The notes below the pieces were generated by a model that worked only from the letters and a program-made list of their open reading frames with translations, was not told where the DNA came from and searched no databases. A stretch of DNA of 64,000 nt from Candidatus Rhodoblastus alkanivorans. Lineage in GTDB: Bacteria; Pseudomonadota; Alphaproteobacteria; Rhizobiales; Beijerinckiaceae. The stretch covers positions 91,841-155,840 of the forward strand of contig NZ_JAIVFP010000002.1 of the NCBI RefSeq assembly GCF_022760755.1. The letters run 5' to 3'. The position numbers and the translations under genes are program-made. Of the stretch, positions 9,571 through 19,242 are shown piece after piece (position 1 is the first letter of the stretch; each line of letters begins with the position of its first letter).

Positions 9571-11472
9571 CGTGTTGCCTCACCGAAGAATGTTCCCGAA
9601 GCCCCTTGGCTGTTGCCTCAACCATTTTGCTCCCGGCATTTTCGCTAAAATTTCCGCTGGAGCAAGGGTGACGGCGAGGTGTTTGGCTGCAACCGCCAAC
9701 ATCGTCGGCCATTCATTATCGCGGAGAGCCGTCTTGGCGAGCGGGTCGGGTTTGTCAATGATCGCACCGCGACCGCCTTTGGCGGCGGCCCGAAGGGCCG
9801 TCATTGACAAAGCCGGCTCCGTCTCGCCGATAATGGTGGTGGTGCGATGAACGGCCAACCCGGGTCAACTTCCTCTGTCTTCTGGGACGTCGAGCGGCGG
9901 AGTTCTGGCGGATCAAACACCAGATCATGAGCGCGCTCGCTGCGCCAAACTTTCAGCCGACGTTGCAAGGTGCGCAGCAGGCATGCGGGATAGTCGCCAG
10001 GATATTCAGCTTGAAGCTTGGCGAGCAATTCGCTGCCCGATCGCCACGGTTCGGCCAAGAACCAGGCTCGCAGTTGAGTCGTGACGGCGACGAGTGGGTC
10101 GGGTCGACGTCGTTCGCGTTTTGGTTTCGGCTTGGCTCGATCGGTCGGCCGCGCTTGACCGTCCTTCCAGGCAATGCGTAAGCCTGACAGGAATTGCTCG
10201 ATGGGCAAAGGGGCCGTCTTCTCCTGCGCGGGCGCTGAAACATCGGCCAATTCGACGAGGCGACTTTGGCAAGCGCGGATTTCGCGCAAGAGCGCGATCG
10301 GGTCGAGACCGCGATATGTCACCTGCAACCGTTCGCGCGCGGTTTCAGGCAGGCGGGCGTCGGCGAGCAGGCGTTGGTGTGGGGTCGTTGGCGCGTCATA
10401 GCGTTTGCGCACGTGCGCGCCATCGCGCTCTTTGCTCAGCAATTTGAACGAGGGCTGGAAGAAGTTCACGAACAACCGGGACGCGCGATAGAGCTGCGCC
10501 AACGCCGCGGCCGCCGTCAGCCCTTCAAACCGTCGATAGCCGACCATCCGGCGAACGATGGCCCCGTTCTTCTGCTCGACGAAGGCTTGGTCGTTCTTTT
10601 TATATGGTCGGCATCGCGTGAACACGACGCCGGCCTCTTCGCAATAGGTCTTGATGGTCTCGTTCAGGAAAACCGTGTCGTTGTCCGTGTCGAAGCCAAG
10701 CAACGCGAAAGGCAGCTGCTTGCGCAATTCGGTCAAGACTTCGCGCAACAAATGTTGCTCGCGCACAAGCAGCGGGGCGCATTCCGTCCAGCCGGTCGCT
10801 ACATCGGTGAGAACGAAGGTGTAAAGAAACCCGCCGCGCGGAGAGGGTCCGCTATGGGCGACGAGATCGGCTTCGACGAAGCCCGGCTGCGGGTCTTGCC
10901 AGTCGGCGAAAGTGCGCACCGCCACGCTGCGTCTGAGCGCGCTTGAGGCCTGTCGACGGGCGACGCCGAGACGGGATTTTTCGCGGACAGGCCGCAGCGA
11001 CCTGTCGATGGTCGCGGCGCTCATCGCCAGGATCTTGGATGTGATTTCCGGCGCCGGCGACAAATGGCCGTGGCGTTCCATCGCCTCGATAAGCAAGGGC
11101 AGCAAAGGCTTCAGCCTTTTGCCGCAGACCCGGTCGGACGCCTCCCAGAGCACGATCAAAGCGGAGCGCGCGGGCTCGTCATAAACCCGTCGCAGCGCCC
11201 TGCGAACCGCCGGCCGTTCTTCCTTGCTGGCCCGCAGAAGACGCATCGCGTGCTTTCGGTGATAGCCAGAGACGAGGACGAACTCGTCGAGGAGTCGCGT
11301 CTTTTCGGCGCGATCGGCCTTACTATAACGCTGCGCGACAGCCGCCGTCATTTCCCTGCGCGTGGCCATGCTCATCCGCCTCATCGTCTACCCCATGCTC
11401 TAATCGCTCTCGGGAGCAAATTAGATGAGGCAACGAGGCGCTATTCAGGAGCATTTCGCATGAGGCAATGCG
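9571..11472 (-). mobile_element. 1.9 kb insertion sequence, copy 1
   Basis: 1902 bp, from CGTGTTGCCTCA to TGAGGCAATGCG, whose ends are near-perfect 12-bp inverted repeats (CG[T/C][G/A]TTGCCTCA). It appears virtually identical to copy 2 at 45096-46998. The one difference I noticed is a missing C after GGCGGAT near 9920, which matches the 1-bp length difference. No target duplication flanks this copy: IS66 debris lies on one side and IS21 debris on the other. So it marks a deletion or recombination junction. Copy 2 does have a 5-bp duplication, which defines the ends. Confidence 0.88.
9801..11384 (-). CDS. DDE (integrase-core) transposase of the 1.9 kb IS
   Basis: A 527-residue protein with an N-terminal helix-turn-helix region (SGYHRKHAMRLLR) and an rve-type catalytic core. 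The visible acidic positions are GFVEADLVAHSG, LLGFDTDNDTVFLNE and AFVEQKNGAIVRRM (D, D, E). A basic linker, KPKPKRERRRPD, precedes the C-terminal domain. The family is common in proteobacterial IS elements, but I cannot name it with certainty. The last residues differ from copy 2 because of the 1-bp indel: here the frame runs to 9801, in copy 2 it stops after 506 residues. I cannot tell which tail is ancestral. Confidence 0.85.
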   Translation of the reverse strand: MRRMSMATRREMTAAVAQRYSKADRAEKTRLLDEFVLVSGYHRKHAMRLLRASKEERPAVRRALRRVYDEPARSALIVLWEASDRVCGKRLKPLLPLLIEAMERHGHLSPAPEITSKILAMSAATIDRSLRPVREKSRLGVARRQASSALRRSVAVRTFADWQDPQPGFVEADLVAHSGPSPRGGFLYTFVLTDVATGWTECAPLLVREQHLLREVLTELRKQLPFALLGFDTDNDTVFLNETIKTYCEEAGVVFTRCRPYKKNDQAFVEQKNGAIVRRMVGYRRFEGLTAAAALAQLYRASRLFVNFFQPSFKLLSKERDGAHVRKRYDAPTTPHQRLLADARLPETARERLQVTYRGLDPIALLREIRACQSRLVELADVSAPAQEKTAPLPIEQFLSGLRIAWKDGQARPTDRAKPKPKRERRRPDPLVAVTTQLRAWFLAEPWRSGSELLAKLQAEYPGDYPACLLRTLQRRLKVWRSERAHDLVFDPPELRRSTSQKTEEVDPGWPFIAPPPLSARRSRLCQ

Positions 11473-11676
11473 TCGGCGTCGGCGATATTGGCGATTGTGG
11501 CCTGCGCCGCCGGGCGTCCCGGCCCCCGTTTTCGCTCGATGGCCTGCCGGCGACGATAGCTTTCGACGTTCAGCTCGAAGATCTTGGCGTGGTGGACGAG
11601 GCGATCGACGGCGGCGAGCGTCATGGCGGGATCGCCCTGTTGGGCGGTTTGAGCGGGAGCGGCGTGCCGCCGATGA
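11473..11676 (-). pseudogene. istB: IS21 IstB helper ATPase, C-terminal remnant
   Basis: The minus frame reads GDPAMTLAAVDRLVHHAKIF and ELNVESYRRRQAIERKRGPG, the IstB C-terminus. It is cut on one side by IS copy 1 and on the other by the intact IS66. The matching IstA remnant lies across the IS66 at 14184-14520. Confidence 0.7.
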
Positions 11677-11736
11677 GTATGCGTCCGGCATGGACCGCCT
11701 GTGATTTCGCTGGCAGATCGGTAAGACACTATACGT

Positions 11737-12114
11737 ATGCATAGTCATACTCACAGTGTCGAAAAGCTGGCGATCGTCGAGACGGGGCGTCGCCGCCGTT
11801 GGTCCGATGAGGAGAAGCTGCGGATCGTGAGCGAAAGCATGGCGGGTCCTCGCCTGGTTTCGGCGACGGCGCGGCGCCACGGGATTTCGCCGGGCCAATT
11901 ATTCACCTGGCGTCGCGAGCTGCGCGTTCAGCCGCAACGGCCCGCCATCGAGCCGCCGCAGATGGTTCGCGTCTGCGTTGAGGCCGCCCCCAAGGCGAGC
12001 GGCTCGCCATCAATGGTCGAGATCATTCTTCCAAGCGGCGTCCGGCTCGTTGTCGCGTCCGACATTGATCCCGTTGCCCTGAGGCGGATCATGAACGTCA
12101 TGGCGCCGAGGTGA
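11737..12114 (+). CDS. tnpA: IS66 accessory protein TnpA
   Basis: A 125-residue protein with the helix-turn-helix typical of IS66 OrfA: RRRRWSDEEKLRIVSESM followed by VSATARRHGISPGQLFTWRR. It is required with TnpB for IS66 transposition, probably by binding the ends. Its stop overlaps the tnpB start (ATG 12111) by four bases, indicating translational coupling. Confidence 0.88.
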   Translation: MHSHTHSVEKLAIVETGRRRRWSDEEKLRIVSESMAGPRLVSATARRHGISPGQLFTWRRELRVQPQRPAIEPPQMVRVCVEAAPKASGSPSMVEIILPSGVRLVVASDIDPVALRRIMNVMAPR

Positions 12115-12458
12115 TCGGGCTGTCGAGCGACGTTCGCGTCTGGCTGGCGACGGGCCACACCGACATGCGCAAAGGCTTCAACTCTCTGGCGTTGCAGGTA
12201 CAGGAAACGCTGAAACGCAATCCGCACAACGGAAATCTCTTTTGTTTCCGCGGTCGCCGCGGCGATCTTTTGAAGGTGATCTGGCATGATGGCCAAGGGG
12301 CCTGCCTTTTCGTGAAAAGGCTGGAGCGCGGCCGGTTCTTGTGGCCTTCCATGGCCGATGGCGTGGTGACGATTTCGGCAGCCCAGCTGTCCTATCTTCT
12401 GTCCGGGATCGACTGGCGCATGCCGCAGAAAACATGGCGTCCGGAGGCGGCGGGGTGA
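12111..12458 (+). CDS. tnpB: IS66 accessory protein TnpB (Orf2)
   Basis: A 115-residue protein with the Orf2 hallmark segments GHTDMRKGFNSLALQVQE, LFCFRGRRGDLLKVIWHDGQ and GIDWRMPQKTWRPEAAG. Length and motifs are normal for the family. It overlaps tnpA by four bases and precedes tnpC by 69 bp. Confidence 0.9.
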   Translation: MIGLSSDVRVWLATGHTDMRKGFNSLALQVQETLKRNPHNGNLFCFRGRRGDLLKVIWHDGQGACLFVKRLERGRFLWPSMADGVVTISAAQLSYLLSGIDWRMPQKTWRPEAAG

Positions 12459-12527
12459 TCTGCGACCGATTGACTCGGGCCGCTGTTTTGGGACGATTTC
12501 GGCGGACAGATATGGTTCAATCGGAGC

Positions 12528-14132
12528 GTGGAAAACGCCTTCGACCCACTTCCTTCCGACCTCGCCAGCGCCCATGCGATGATCCTCGTGCAGCGCGAAC
12601 AGCTGGCGCAGCAGCAGGCGGAAAATCTCGCCGCGCAGAGTGAGGTCAAAGTCACCCGGCTGGAGATCGAGCGCCTGAAGTTCCTGCTCGCCAAGGCCCG
12701 GCGTGAACAGTTCGGACAATCATCGGAGCGCGGCAAGCAGCTGATCGAACAGCTCGAACTGGCGATCGAGGATCTGGAGGAAACGCAAGGCGCCGAACAA
12801 GCCAAAGCCGAGATCGCCGCTCCGGAAGCGACGAAGGAAAATCACAGGCGCGCGCTGCGCGGACCGCGCAAATTGCCGGACGATCTGCCGGTCGAGCGGG
12901 TTGTCGAGCCGGCGCCTTGCGCTTGCGGCAAATGCGGCAGTCAGCGGTTGCGCAAGCTGGGCGAGGTCGTGACCCGGTCGCTGGAAAGCGAACCGCGGCG
13001 CTGGAAAATCATCGAGCATGTGCGCGAAAAATTTACCTGCCGCGATTGCGAGGCGATCACCGAACCGCCGGCGCCCTCGCATCCGATCGCGCGCGGCTTC
13101 GCCGGCCCCAGCCTGCTCGCCATGATCCTGGTGTCGAAGTTCCTGCTGCATCAGCCGCTCAATCGCCAGAGCGCAACCTACGCCCGCGAAGGCATCGAAA
13201 TCGACACCTCCACGCTCGCCGATTGGGTCGGCGCCTGCGTGGTGACGCTCGATCCGATCCTGGCCGCGCTGAAAGCCCACGTGCTGCGCGGCGCGCGCAT
13301 CCATGCCGATGACACTACGGTTCCCGTACTGGCCAAAGGCAAGACCGTGACCGGCCGGTTATGGACCTATGTCCGCGACGACCGGCCGTTCGGGGGCAAG
13401 GGTCCGCCGGCGGCCTTCTTCGAATACTCGCGCAATCGCGCCGGCGAACACCCGCAAAAGCATCTCACCGGCTGGACCGGGATCATGCAGGCCGACGCCT
13501 ATACCGGCTACAACGCGCTTTACGAGGCGGCGCGCAAGCCCGCGCCGATCAAGGAGGCGGCCTGCTGGGCGCACTGGCGGCGCAAACTGTTCGACCACGC
13601 CAAATCGGGCAAGGCGCCGATCGCGGTCGAGGCGGTGCGCCGCATGGATGAGATCTTCGCCTGCGAGCGGACGATCACCGGCAAACCGCCCGATGAGCGC
13701 GTCGCCTTGCGAAAGGAAACCGTTGCGCCGCTCGTCGCCGACTTGCGCGTCTGGCTGTCCGAACAGCGCGCGAAACTGTCGGCCAAGACCGATCTCGCGA
13801 AGGACATCAATTACGGCCTGTCGCGATGGGTCGAGTTTGCGCGTTTCCTTGACGAAGGCCGAGTCTGCCTCACCAATAACGCCGCCGAGCGCGCCCTGAG
13901 AGGCATAGCGGTCGGGCGACGCAACTGGACGTTCGCCGGTTCCGATGCCGGGGGACGCCGGGCCGCAGCGGTTTTCACGCTGGTCGAGACGTGCAAGCTC
14001 AACGATATTGATCCGCAGGCTTGGCTCGCCGACGTCCTGGCGCGCCTGCCAGATCATCCCGCCAAGCAGATCGACGACCTGCTGCCGTGGAAATGGAAAG
14101 AGCGCCAACTCGCCGCCACTGTCGCCGCATGA
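12528..14132 (+). CDS. tnpC: IS66 transposase TnpC
   Basis: A 534-residue DDE transposase. From the N-terminus it has a coiled-coil leucine-rich region (about 15-85), a zinc-finger-like segment CACGKCGSQRLRKLGE, the motif KFTCRDCEAIT, and the catalytic part beginning HIHADDTTVPVL (first D) with WTGIMQADAYTGYNALYE. The C-terminal segment RVCLTNNAAERALRGIAVGR holds the conserved E. The GTG start at 12528 gives the family N-terminus. The reading frame is uninterrupted, so the element may be active. Confidence 0.92.
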   Translation: MENAFDPLPSDLASAHAMILVQREQLAQQQAENLAAQSEVKVTRLEIERLKFLLAKARREQFGQSSERGKQLIEQLELAIEDLEETQGAEQAKAEIAAPEATKENHRRALRGPRKLPDDLPVERVVEPAPCACGKCGSQRLRKLGEVVTRSLESEPRRWKIIEHVREKFTCRDCEAITEPPAPSHPIARGFAGPSLLAMILVSKFLLHQPLNRQSATYAREGIEIDTSTLADWVGACVVTLDPILAALKAHVLRGARIHADDTTVPVLAKGKTVTGRLWTYVRDDRPFGGKGPPAAFFEYSRNRAGEHPQKHLTGWTGIMQADAYTGYNALYEAARKPAPIKEAACWAHWRRKLFDHAKSGKAPIAVEAVRRMDEIFACERTITGKPPDERVALRKETVAPLVADLRVWLSEQRAKLSAKTDLAKDINYGLSRWVEFARFLDEGRVCLTNNAAERALRGIAVGRRNWTFAGSDAGGRRAAAVFTLVETCKLNDIDPQAWLADVLARLPDHPAKQIDDLLPWKWKERQLAATVAA

Positions 14133-14183
14133 TCGCTGAAGCGGTCAAATCCGAGGCTGCTGCGGCGCCGGTCGGATGCGTAC

Positions 14184-14872
<689 letters not shown>

Positions 14873-16564
14873 CTACTCGAACGCTCCTTCCGCAACCAGC
14901 TCACGGTAAACACCCTCTGTCCCTTTGAACTCCGCGGGATTAGGCAGCTTCTCCGCCCTCGTGATGAGCACCTCCGTCGTTAGTAGCGAACCCGCGATGC
15001 TGACGGCTACACTCAGAATTTCGCGAACCATGCGGAAAGAGTCAAGAACTCCCGCTTCTTCAAGGTCTCCGTACTCTCTCCGCGCCAAGTCCAACCCATA
15101 GAAATCGTGTCCCTCAGCGAGTACGCGCGCGATCACTTCGTCGGGCCGATAGCCGCCGTTGCGCACGATCCAGCACAGGGGAGCCTCCAGCGCGGTGAAC
15201 AGCGCGTTAGCGCCAGCTAATTCATCGCCATCATCTGCCACCATGGCCTGGCGCGCGCGTTGAGCCGCTCGAAGCATCGCAACCCCCCCGCCCGGTAGCA
15301 CCCCCGTCTCCGACGCTGCAAGCATCGCCCGCCGGGCATTCTCGGCAAGCGGCAGCCTGGCTTTGATGGCCACATCGCTGACACCACCAATACGCAATGT
15401 CGCTGTCATCCCTAGCTGGATCTTCAACCGGTCCTGCAGCTTTTCAACAAAATCCGCTCGCCCGGTCGGCGACGCGCTTCCGATATCCCCCTGTTCGGCC
15501 TCAAATCTCAAGGACGCGATGTGATCCTCGCGCTTGCCCAATTCACCTCGGGGACCAATCAGCGTAATGTTCTCACCATCAATGACGGCGGCGTCTGCCT
15601 CGCCCAAGTCGCGGCGTTGTAACCTTCTCAGCTCGTAAAATCCGTTTTCGACGTAAGCTGTGCCGCCGCACAAGACCGCTAGATCGGCAAGACACTGTTC
15701 CCGTGTTTCGCCGTACATCGGCGGTTTCGCCACAACCGTGTCCACGACGCCGCCGCGCTGATTTTTCAGCAGGCCGAGGCGCGTCCCCTCGCCAATGTCG
15801 TCAGCGAGAATGAGGAGGGGGCGGTTCTCCTTCCTCGCCAATTCTAGCGCAGGCAGCAGGTCTTCAAACTCCGCGAGATCGCCATTAAAAAGCAGAATGA
15901 GCGGATTTTCGATCCGCCGAGCCCCGGTCGGGGGCAACAGCTCCCGTAACAACGTATTGGCTCTAAAGCTATGCCCCATCGTAACATCGAGGACGTCCGT
16001 GACCAAATCGCCCATCTCTATCTCGATCAAGCCCTTTGCTCCGACTCGATCAAAGGCGTCGACGAGCATGGAAGCAATGCCGGCATCGCCGTTTGCGGCA
16101 GTGCGCGCCACTGTTTCTAGGGCGTGGCGGCCGGCTGGTCGCGCCATAGCGGCCAGTTCAGCAAGCACCAAACAAGCGCCTTTCGCCATGCCGTTGCGCA
16201 CAGCATGCGCGTTCGAATTAACGGCTGCTAGCGTCAGGCAGCGCGTGGAAAGCGCCGCCGTGAGGACGATAGCAGTGGTGGTGCCGTCGCCGACCGATGC
16301 TGAGACATCCAGCGCTGCGTCGCGCAAAACGCGCAAACCCATTTCCAGCTCCGGATCGGTCACCCCCATTGCCCGCACAACCTCGACGCCATCCTTGGTG
16401 ACGATGGGCGCTATTTTGCTGCGATGTTCCATAACGACGAACCGCCCACTTGGCCCCAAGGTCACGGCTACGACCTCGGCCAGCGCACGCATTCCAGCAG
16501 CGAGCGAACCTGGCGCGCGCAGGCCGGTGGTAATGCGGCGAGCGCCAACTCTACTGTCACCCAT
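14873..16564 (-). CDS. mmoG: MmoG-like divergent GroEL chaperonin of the monooxygenase operon
   Basis: A divergent GroEL of about 563 residues that keeps the nucleotide-site motifs VAVTLGPSGRFVVMEHRSK (33-50), IVTKDGVEVV and GDGTTTA (92-98), and the equatorial segment GVLPGGGVAMLRAAQR. It lacks the Gly-Met tail and ends in ELVAEGAFE. Operon-specific GroEL-like proteins (MmoG, BmoG) accompany soluble alkane monooxygenases and are needed for assembly or for function of the sigma-54 activator MmoR. That role is inferred from family and position. Start 16564 is preferred because AGGA lies 8 bases upstream; ATGs at 16573 and 16585 are alternatives. It overlaps the preceding 114-residue gene by a few bases, so it is translationally coupled. 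No mmoR gene is present here. Confidence 0.85.
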   Translation of the reverse strand: MGDSRVGARRITTGLRAPGSLAAGMRALAEVVAVTLGPSGRFVVMEHRSKIAPIVTKDGVEVVRAMGVTDPELEMGLRVLRDAALDVSASVGDGTTTAIVLTAALSTRCLTLAAVNSNAHAVRNGMAKGACLVLAELAAMARPAGRHALETVARTAANGDAGIASMLVDAFDRVGAKGLIEIEMGDLVTDVLDVTMGHSFRANTLLRELLPPTGARRIENPLILLFNGDLAEFEDLLPALELARKENRPLLILADDIGEGTRLGLLKNQRGGVVDTVVAKPPMYGETREQCLADLAVLCGGTAYVENGFYELRRLQRRDLGEADAAVIDGENITLIGPRGELGKREDHIASLRFEAEQGDIGSASPTGRADFVEKLQDRLKIQLGMTATLRIGGVSDVAIKARLPLAENARRAMLAASETGVLPGGGVAMLRAAQRARQAMVADDGDELAGANALFTALEAPLCWIVRNGGYRPDEVIARVLAEGHDFYGLDLARREYGDLEEAGVLDSFRMVREILSVAVSIAGSLLTTEVLITRAEKLPNPAEFKGTEGVYRELVAEGAFE

Positions 16565-16901
16565 TTGATCCATTCCTGTTAACATGCCTCATCGTCTCGT
16601 AAACTATTTCGCGCCGAAGTTCCTTCAGCCGCGCGAGACGCGCCCAGATCCACAGTAGCTTGCGTTCGCCATAGCCAAGTGCGCTGCGAAGCTCCGCCTC
16701 GGCTTCACGATCTAGCCTTTGTTCAAACAACTCGACCAACTCTTCGAGCCGGTCCTCACAAAGACGATCCATTAAGCCTGACCGACGGTCCTCCAGCTGT
16801 CGGATGTCCTCATCCAACACCCTCACAGCCTCAGACAAATGTTCGATCGCCTCCAGATCGAACCCCGTCATCGACTCTTTGGTTGGAGGTTCAGCCGCCA
16901 C
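16557..16901 (-). CDS. Unrecognised coiled-coil protein between mmoC and mmoG
   Basis: A 114-residue acidic, almost wholly helical protein: SEAVRVLDEDIRQLEDRRSG, then LVELFEQRLDREAEAELR, then WARLARLKELRREIVYETM. I do not recognise it. The GTG start at 16901 overlaps the mmoC stop by 11 bases and has GAGGAG ten bases upstream; an ATG at 16871 is possible. Its 3' end overlaps the chaperonin start. Tight coupling on both sides argues it is a real operon member, perhaps an adaptor of the reductase or chaperonin. That is inference only. Confidence 0.65.
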   Translation of the reverse strand: MAAEPPTKESMTGFDLEAIEHLSEAVRVLDEDIRQLEDRRSGLMDRLCEDRLEELVELFEQRLDREAEAELRSALGYGERKLLWIWARLARLKELRREIVYETMRHVNRNGSNG

Positions 16902-17976
16902 TGGCCACGAACTCCTCCAAATGAATCAATTCCCCGGGAATACCGAGACGGGCGCAACTCGCTTGCGCTGCCGCCACCATTGGCGCGGGGCCGCACAAAT
17001 AAACCTCCGGTTGTTCGTTGACGCCAGCAAAATGCGTTTCAAACGCCCCAACCGAATGGCCCACATACCCCGACCAGCCCAAAGGCGGATCCATCATGGC
17101 AAGATGGAGTGTTAAATTAGGCATGGAAGCGGCTAGCTCGCGGAGCTCGGTTTCGTAAAACATGGTCGCGCTGTCCTGCATGCCGAAGAACAGATGACTT
17201 TCGCCGGGATAACCTTTGCGATGAAGTTCACGCAACATGCTCACGAGCGGAGCCAACCCGGTGCTTCCGCCAACAAAAGCCTGCACACGGCCGCTCTCGT
17301 GGAGATGAAAATCCTCCACCATCGTTTGGCCGTTCATCTTGAACGTAAACTCTCCAAGCGGCCCGCGCATGTTCACCGCCTGACCGGGCGCAGCGCTCTT
17401 TTCCAGGTAAGAAGCAAACCGTCCGCCGGGAACCTTTCGGATGAGAAATTCCAAAACGCCATCCTCGTTAGGAAGGTTGGCAACCGAAAAAGCGCGAGCC
17501 TCCTGCGTGTCGGGTATCGCAATTTCGACGTATTGTCCGGGCACGAAATCCACCCGCACTGGCGTCCCAGTGACTTCATCCAATGCCTGCAAAACTAGCT
17601 GGTACACAGTGTCGGAGAGGAGTCTGACGCTCTGTACGCGTCCACTAAGGCTGCCCACTACAGCTTCGCCCAGACGATCACTCGCGTAGGAAAAATTTAG
17701 CACGAGATCAGAACGTGGGAAGGTATCGCAGGTTACGACAATCCCTTTTTCCTCTTCGTCCGAGGGCAGCACCTGAATGTTGATTCGATCGCCAAACTCA
17801 TAATCGCCTTCCACGCAGAGAGCTTTGCAACTGCCGCAATACGCCTTTCTGCACTGACAAATAAGTCGTACATTTTGACGCATCGCCGCGCTGAGAATAT
17901 CTTCCTGCGCTCCGCATTCGAAACACAATGACGCGCCGTCTTCAAAGTTAGCTGTTATGGAGTGCATCGGATCCAT
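16891..17976 (-). CDS. mmoC: Soluble alkane/methane monooxygenase reductase, component C
   Basis: A 361-residue protein with an N-terminal plant-type 2Fe-2S ferredoxin domain (residues 1-95; Cys ligands in CRKAYCGSC and VVTCDTFPR), then an FAD domain (RAFSVANLP) and an NAD(P)H domain (GGSTGLAPLVSM, YLCGPAPMV). It passes electrons from NADH to the hydroxylase di-iron centre. Overall it follows MmoC of Methylococcus (about 348 residues). It starts 300 bp after mmoZ with two hairpins in between, so it may be a separately controlled unit. The usual mmoD is missing from that gap. GGAAG precedes ATG 17976. Confidence 0.93.
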   Translation of the reverse strand: MDPMHSITANFEDGASLCFECGAQEDILSAAMRQNVRLICQCRKAYCGSCKALCVEGDYEFGDRINIQVLPSDEEEKGIVVTCDTFPRSDLVLNFSYASDRLGEAVVGSLSGRVQSVRLLSDTVYQLVLQALDEVTGTPVRVDFVPGQYVEIAIPDTQEARAFSVANLPNEDGVLEFLIRKVPGGRFASYLEKSAAPGQAVNMRGPLGEFTFKMNGQTMVEDFHLHESGRVQAFVGGSTGLAPLVSMLRELHRKGYPGESHLFFGMQDSATMFYETELRELAASMPNLTLHLAMMDPPLGWSGYVGHSVGAFETHFAGVNEQPEVYLCGPAPMVAAAQASCARLGIPGELIHLEEFVASGG

Positions 17977-18104
17977 GATCTTCCCGTTATCATCTGTGTT
18001 TCGCCTGTCGCCCTATATCTGCGGGTATCTGCGGGTCCATGGCTAAACAACGTTCACGTTTATTGGTGGCCTTGACTGCGAATGTTCGCAGCTAACCCCC
18101 CTTT

Positions 18105-18149
18105 ACGTTCACCGAAGCGACTGCTACTGCCGCCGGCTTCGGTGAACGT
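18105..18149 (-). promoter_or_regulatory. Perfect hairpin between mmoZ and mmoC
   Basis: ACGTTCACCGAAGC and its exact complement (14-bp arms) around a 17-base loop. It lacks a U run on the minus strand, so it looks like an operator or an mRNA-processing structure rather than a terminator. A related CGTTCACG half-site lies at about 18053-18060. Confidence 0.55.
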
Positions 18150-18218
18150 TAATGAACCCCCCGCCGCGCCTCGCATTAACGTCAGGGCGCGCCGGCGGTG
18201 CAGGTTCCTCAATCGACC

Positions 18219-18264
18219 ATCCAGAGCAAGCCGGGAATAATGAAATTTCCCGCTCGCTCTGGAT
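18219..18264 (-). terminator. Strong hairpin just after mmoZ
   Basis: Arms ATCCAGAGC-A-AGCCGGGAA and, complementary, ATCCAGAGC-G-AGCGGGAA around the loop TAATGAAAT, starting 13 bp after the mmoZ stop. About 17 of 19 positions pair. There is no T run afterwards. It probably ends or attenuates the hydroxylase transcript, giving less reductase than hydroxylase. Confidence 0.6.
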
Positions 18265-18276
18265 GCACCTTAACGA

Positions 18277-18780
18277 TCACTGCACGCTGATTTCAGTGAC
18301 GCCGCGCAGCTGGCGCAACTCATCAAGAGGGATCGTCAAGTATGTTGGCGCTCGCAACTTAAGCAACTTGCTGACGAGTGCCTTTTCTACGGGAGCGAAA
18401 TAATTGATTGGCATCATGGGCGGCTTACAGGCCTTTCTGTAAGCAGTGCAAATCTTCTGCATCGCGATCGGATCATGAGCGCCATCAGCCTTTTTGAGCC
18501 ACCGGCTTGCAACCGTGGCAGCACATTCCCCTTCGATCGTCTTGTTAAGCAAAGCATCGTCCGAAATACTCTCCTCGCTATGGAGTTGAGCCAACCGCAT
18601 CTCAATTCGGGACTCGATCCAATTAGCCTCCTTTTTTAATTCGTATGTCTCTCGGTCCGGCCCGAGATGTTGGATCTTGAATGCTTTCAGGCAAGCTAGC
18701 GCATCGGCCACTGTGCCCAAACTTGCTATTTTCGCAGCCCATTCCTCGCGAACAGGTGACGTGTACCAGTGTTGCTTCAT
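18277..18780 (-). CDS. mmoZ: Monooxygenase hydroxylase gamma subunit
   Basis: A 167-residue protein matching MmoZ (about 170 residues): REEWAAKIASLGTVADALA near the N-terminus, RETYELKKEANWIESRIEMR in the middle, and AYRKACKPPMMPINYFAPVE and PLDELRQLRGV at the C-terminus. The gamma subunit is the small helical part of the (alpha-beta-gamma)2 hydroxylase and has no cofactor. Start 18780 is chosen because GAGGAG lies nine bases upstream and it gives the family length; the frame extends to 18855, overlapping mmoB. It begins 13 bp after the mmoB stop. Confidence 0.92.
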   Translation of the reverse strand: MKQHWYTSPVREEWAAKIASLGTVADALACLKAFKIQHLGPDRETYELKKEANWIESRIEMRLAQLHSEESISDDALLNKTIEGECAATVASRWLKKADGAHDPIAMQKICTAYRKACKPPMMPINYFAPVEKALVSKLLKLRAPTYLTIPLDELRQLRGVTEISVQ

Positions 18781-18793
18781 CTGCTCGATCTCC

Positions 18794-19228
18794 TCAATAG
18801 ACGCTTTCGACTTTGGTTTCCAGGCCAAGAAGCTCATTCGTGACGATGAACTCATTGCCCAAGGTTAGCGCCCTGCCAACTGTGGTACTAACGTTAACAA
18901 GCAAATCGTAGACCGTATATTTCTTCCCCAAAAGCTCCGAGGCCTCGTCGCAATCAATTACGATCTTCCCCGTGGCCTTGATCCACCAGTATCCGCCGCG
19001 ATCTTCAATGGCGATACTTGGATTATCCTCCCGCATTGGGATGATCATTTCCTCTACGATGATACCAATCTCTTCCGTCTTCATCAGAGCCACAACGACA
19101 GAATCGCAGGAATGAAGAACTGAGTTTTTTTCGGAGAGAAAGTCATCGATAAAATTCTGGCCTTGCATGGCATTGGTTCCAGAATTGTAACCGTTTATCC
19201 CTTTGTCTTCGTCGATCTTTACCGTCAT
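18794..19228 (-). CDS. mmoB: Monooxygenase regulatory/coupling protein B
   Basis: A 144-residue cofactor-free protein matching MmoB (about 141): SVLHSCDSVVVALMKTEEIG, EDRGGYWWIKATGKIVIDCD, SELLGKKYTVYDLLVNVSTT and GRALTLGNEFIVTNELLGL. It binds the hydroxylase alpha subunit and gates substrate and oxygen access. ATG 19228 is preferred (AGGCGAGA upstream); a TTG at 19246 overlapping the mmoY stop is the alternative. The flexible N-terminal tail is present. It lies directly between mmoY and mmoZ, the usual order. Confidence 0.94.
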   Translation of the reverse strand: MTVKIDEDKGINGYNSGTNAMQGQNFIDDFLSEKNSVLHSCDSVVVALMKTEEIGIIVEEMIIPMREDNPSIAIEDRGGYWWIKATGKIVIDCDEASELLGKKYTVYDLLVNVSTTVGRALTLGNEFIVTNELLGLETKVESVY

Positions 19229-19242
19229 GTTTTCTCGCCTTT

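Larger units (their letters stand above)
11677..14183 (+). mobile_element. Intact IS66 family element with 8-bp target duplication
   Basis: About 2507 bp with related terminal repeats (GTATGCGTCCGGC and, inverted, GTACGCATCCGAC). It is flanked on both sides by GCCGATGA (11669-11676 and 14184-14191), the 8-bp duplication expected of IS66. It carries tnpA, tnpB and tnpC, all open. It inserted into an already damaged IS21 istA, so it arrived later than that decay. Confidence 0.9.
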
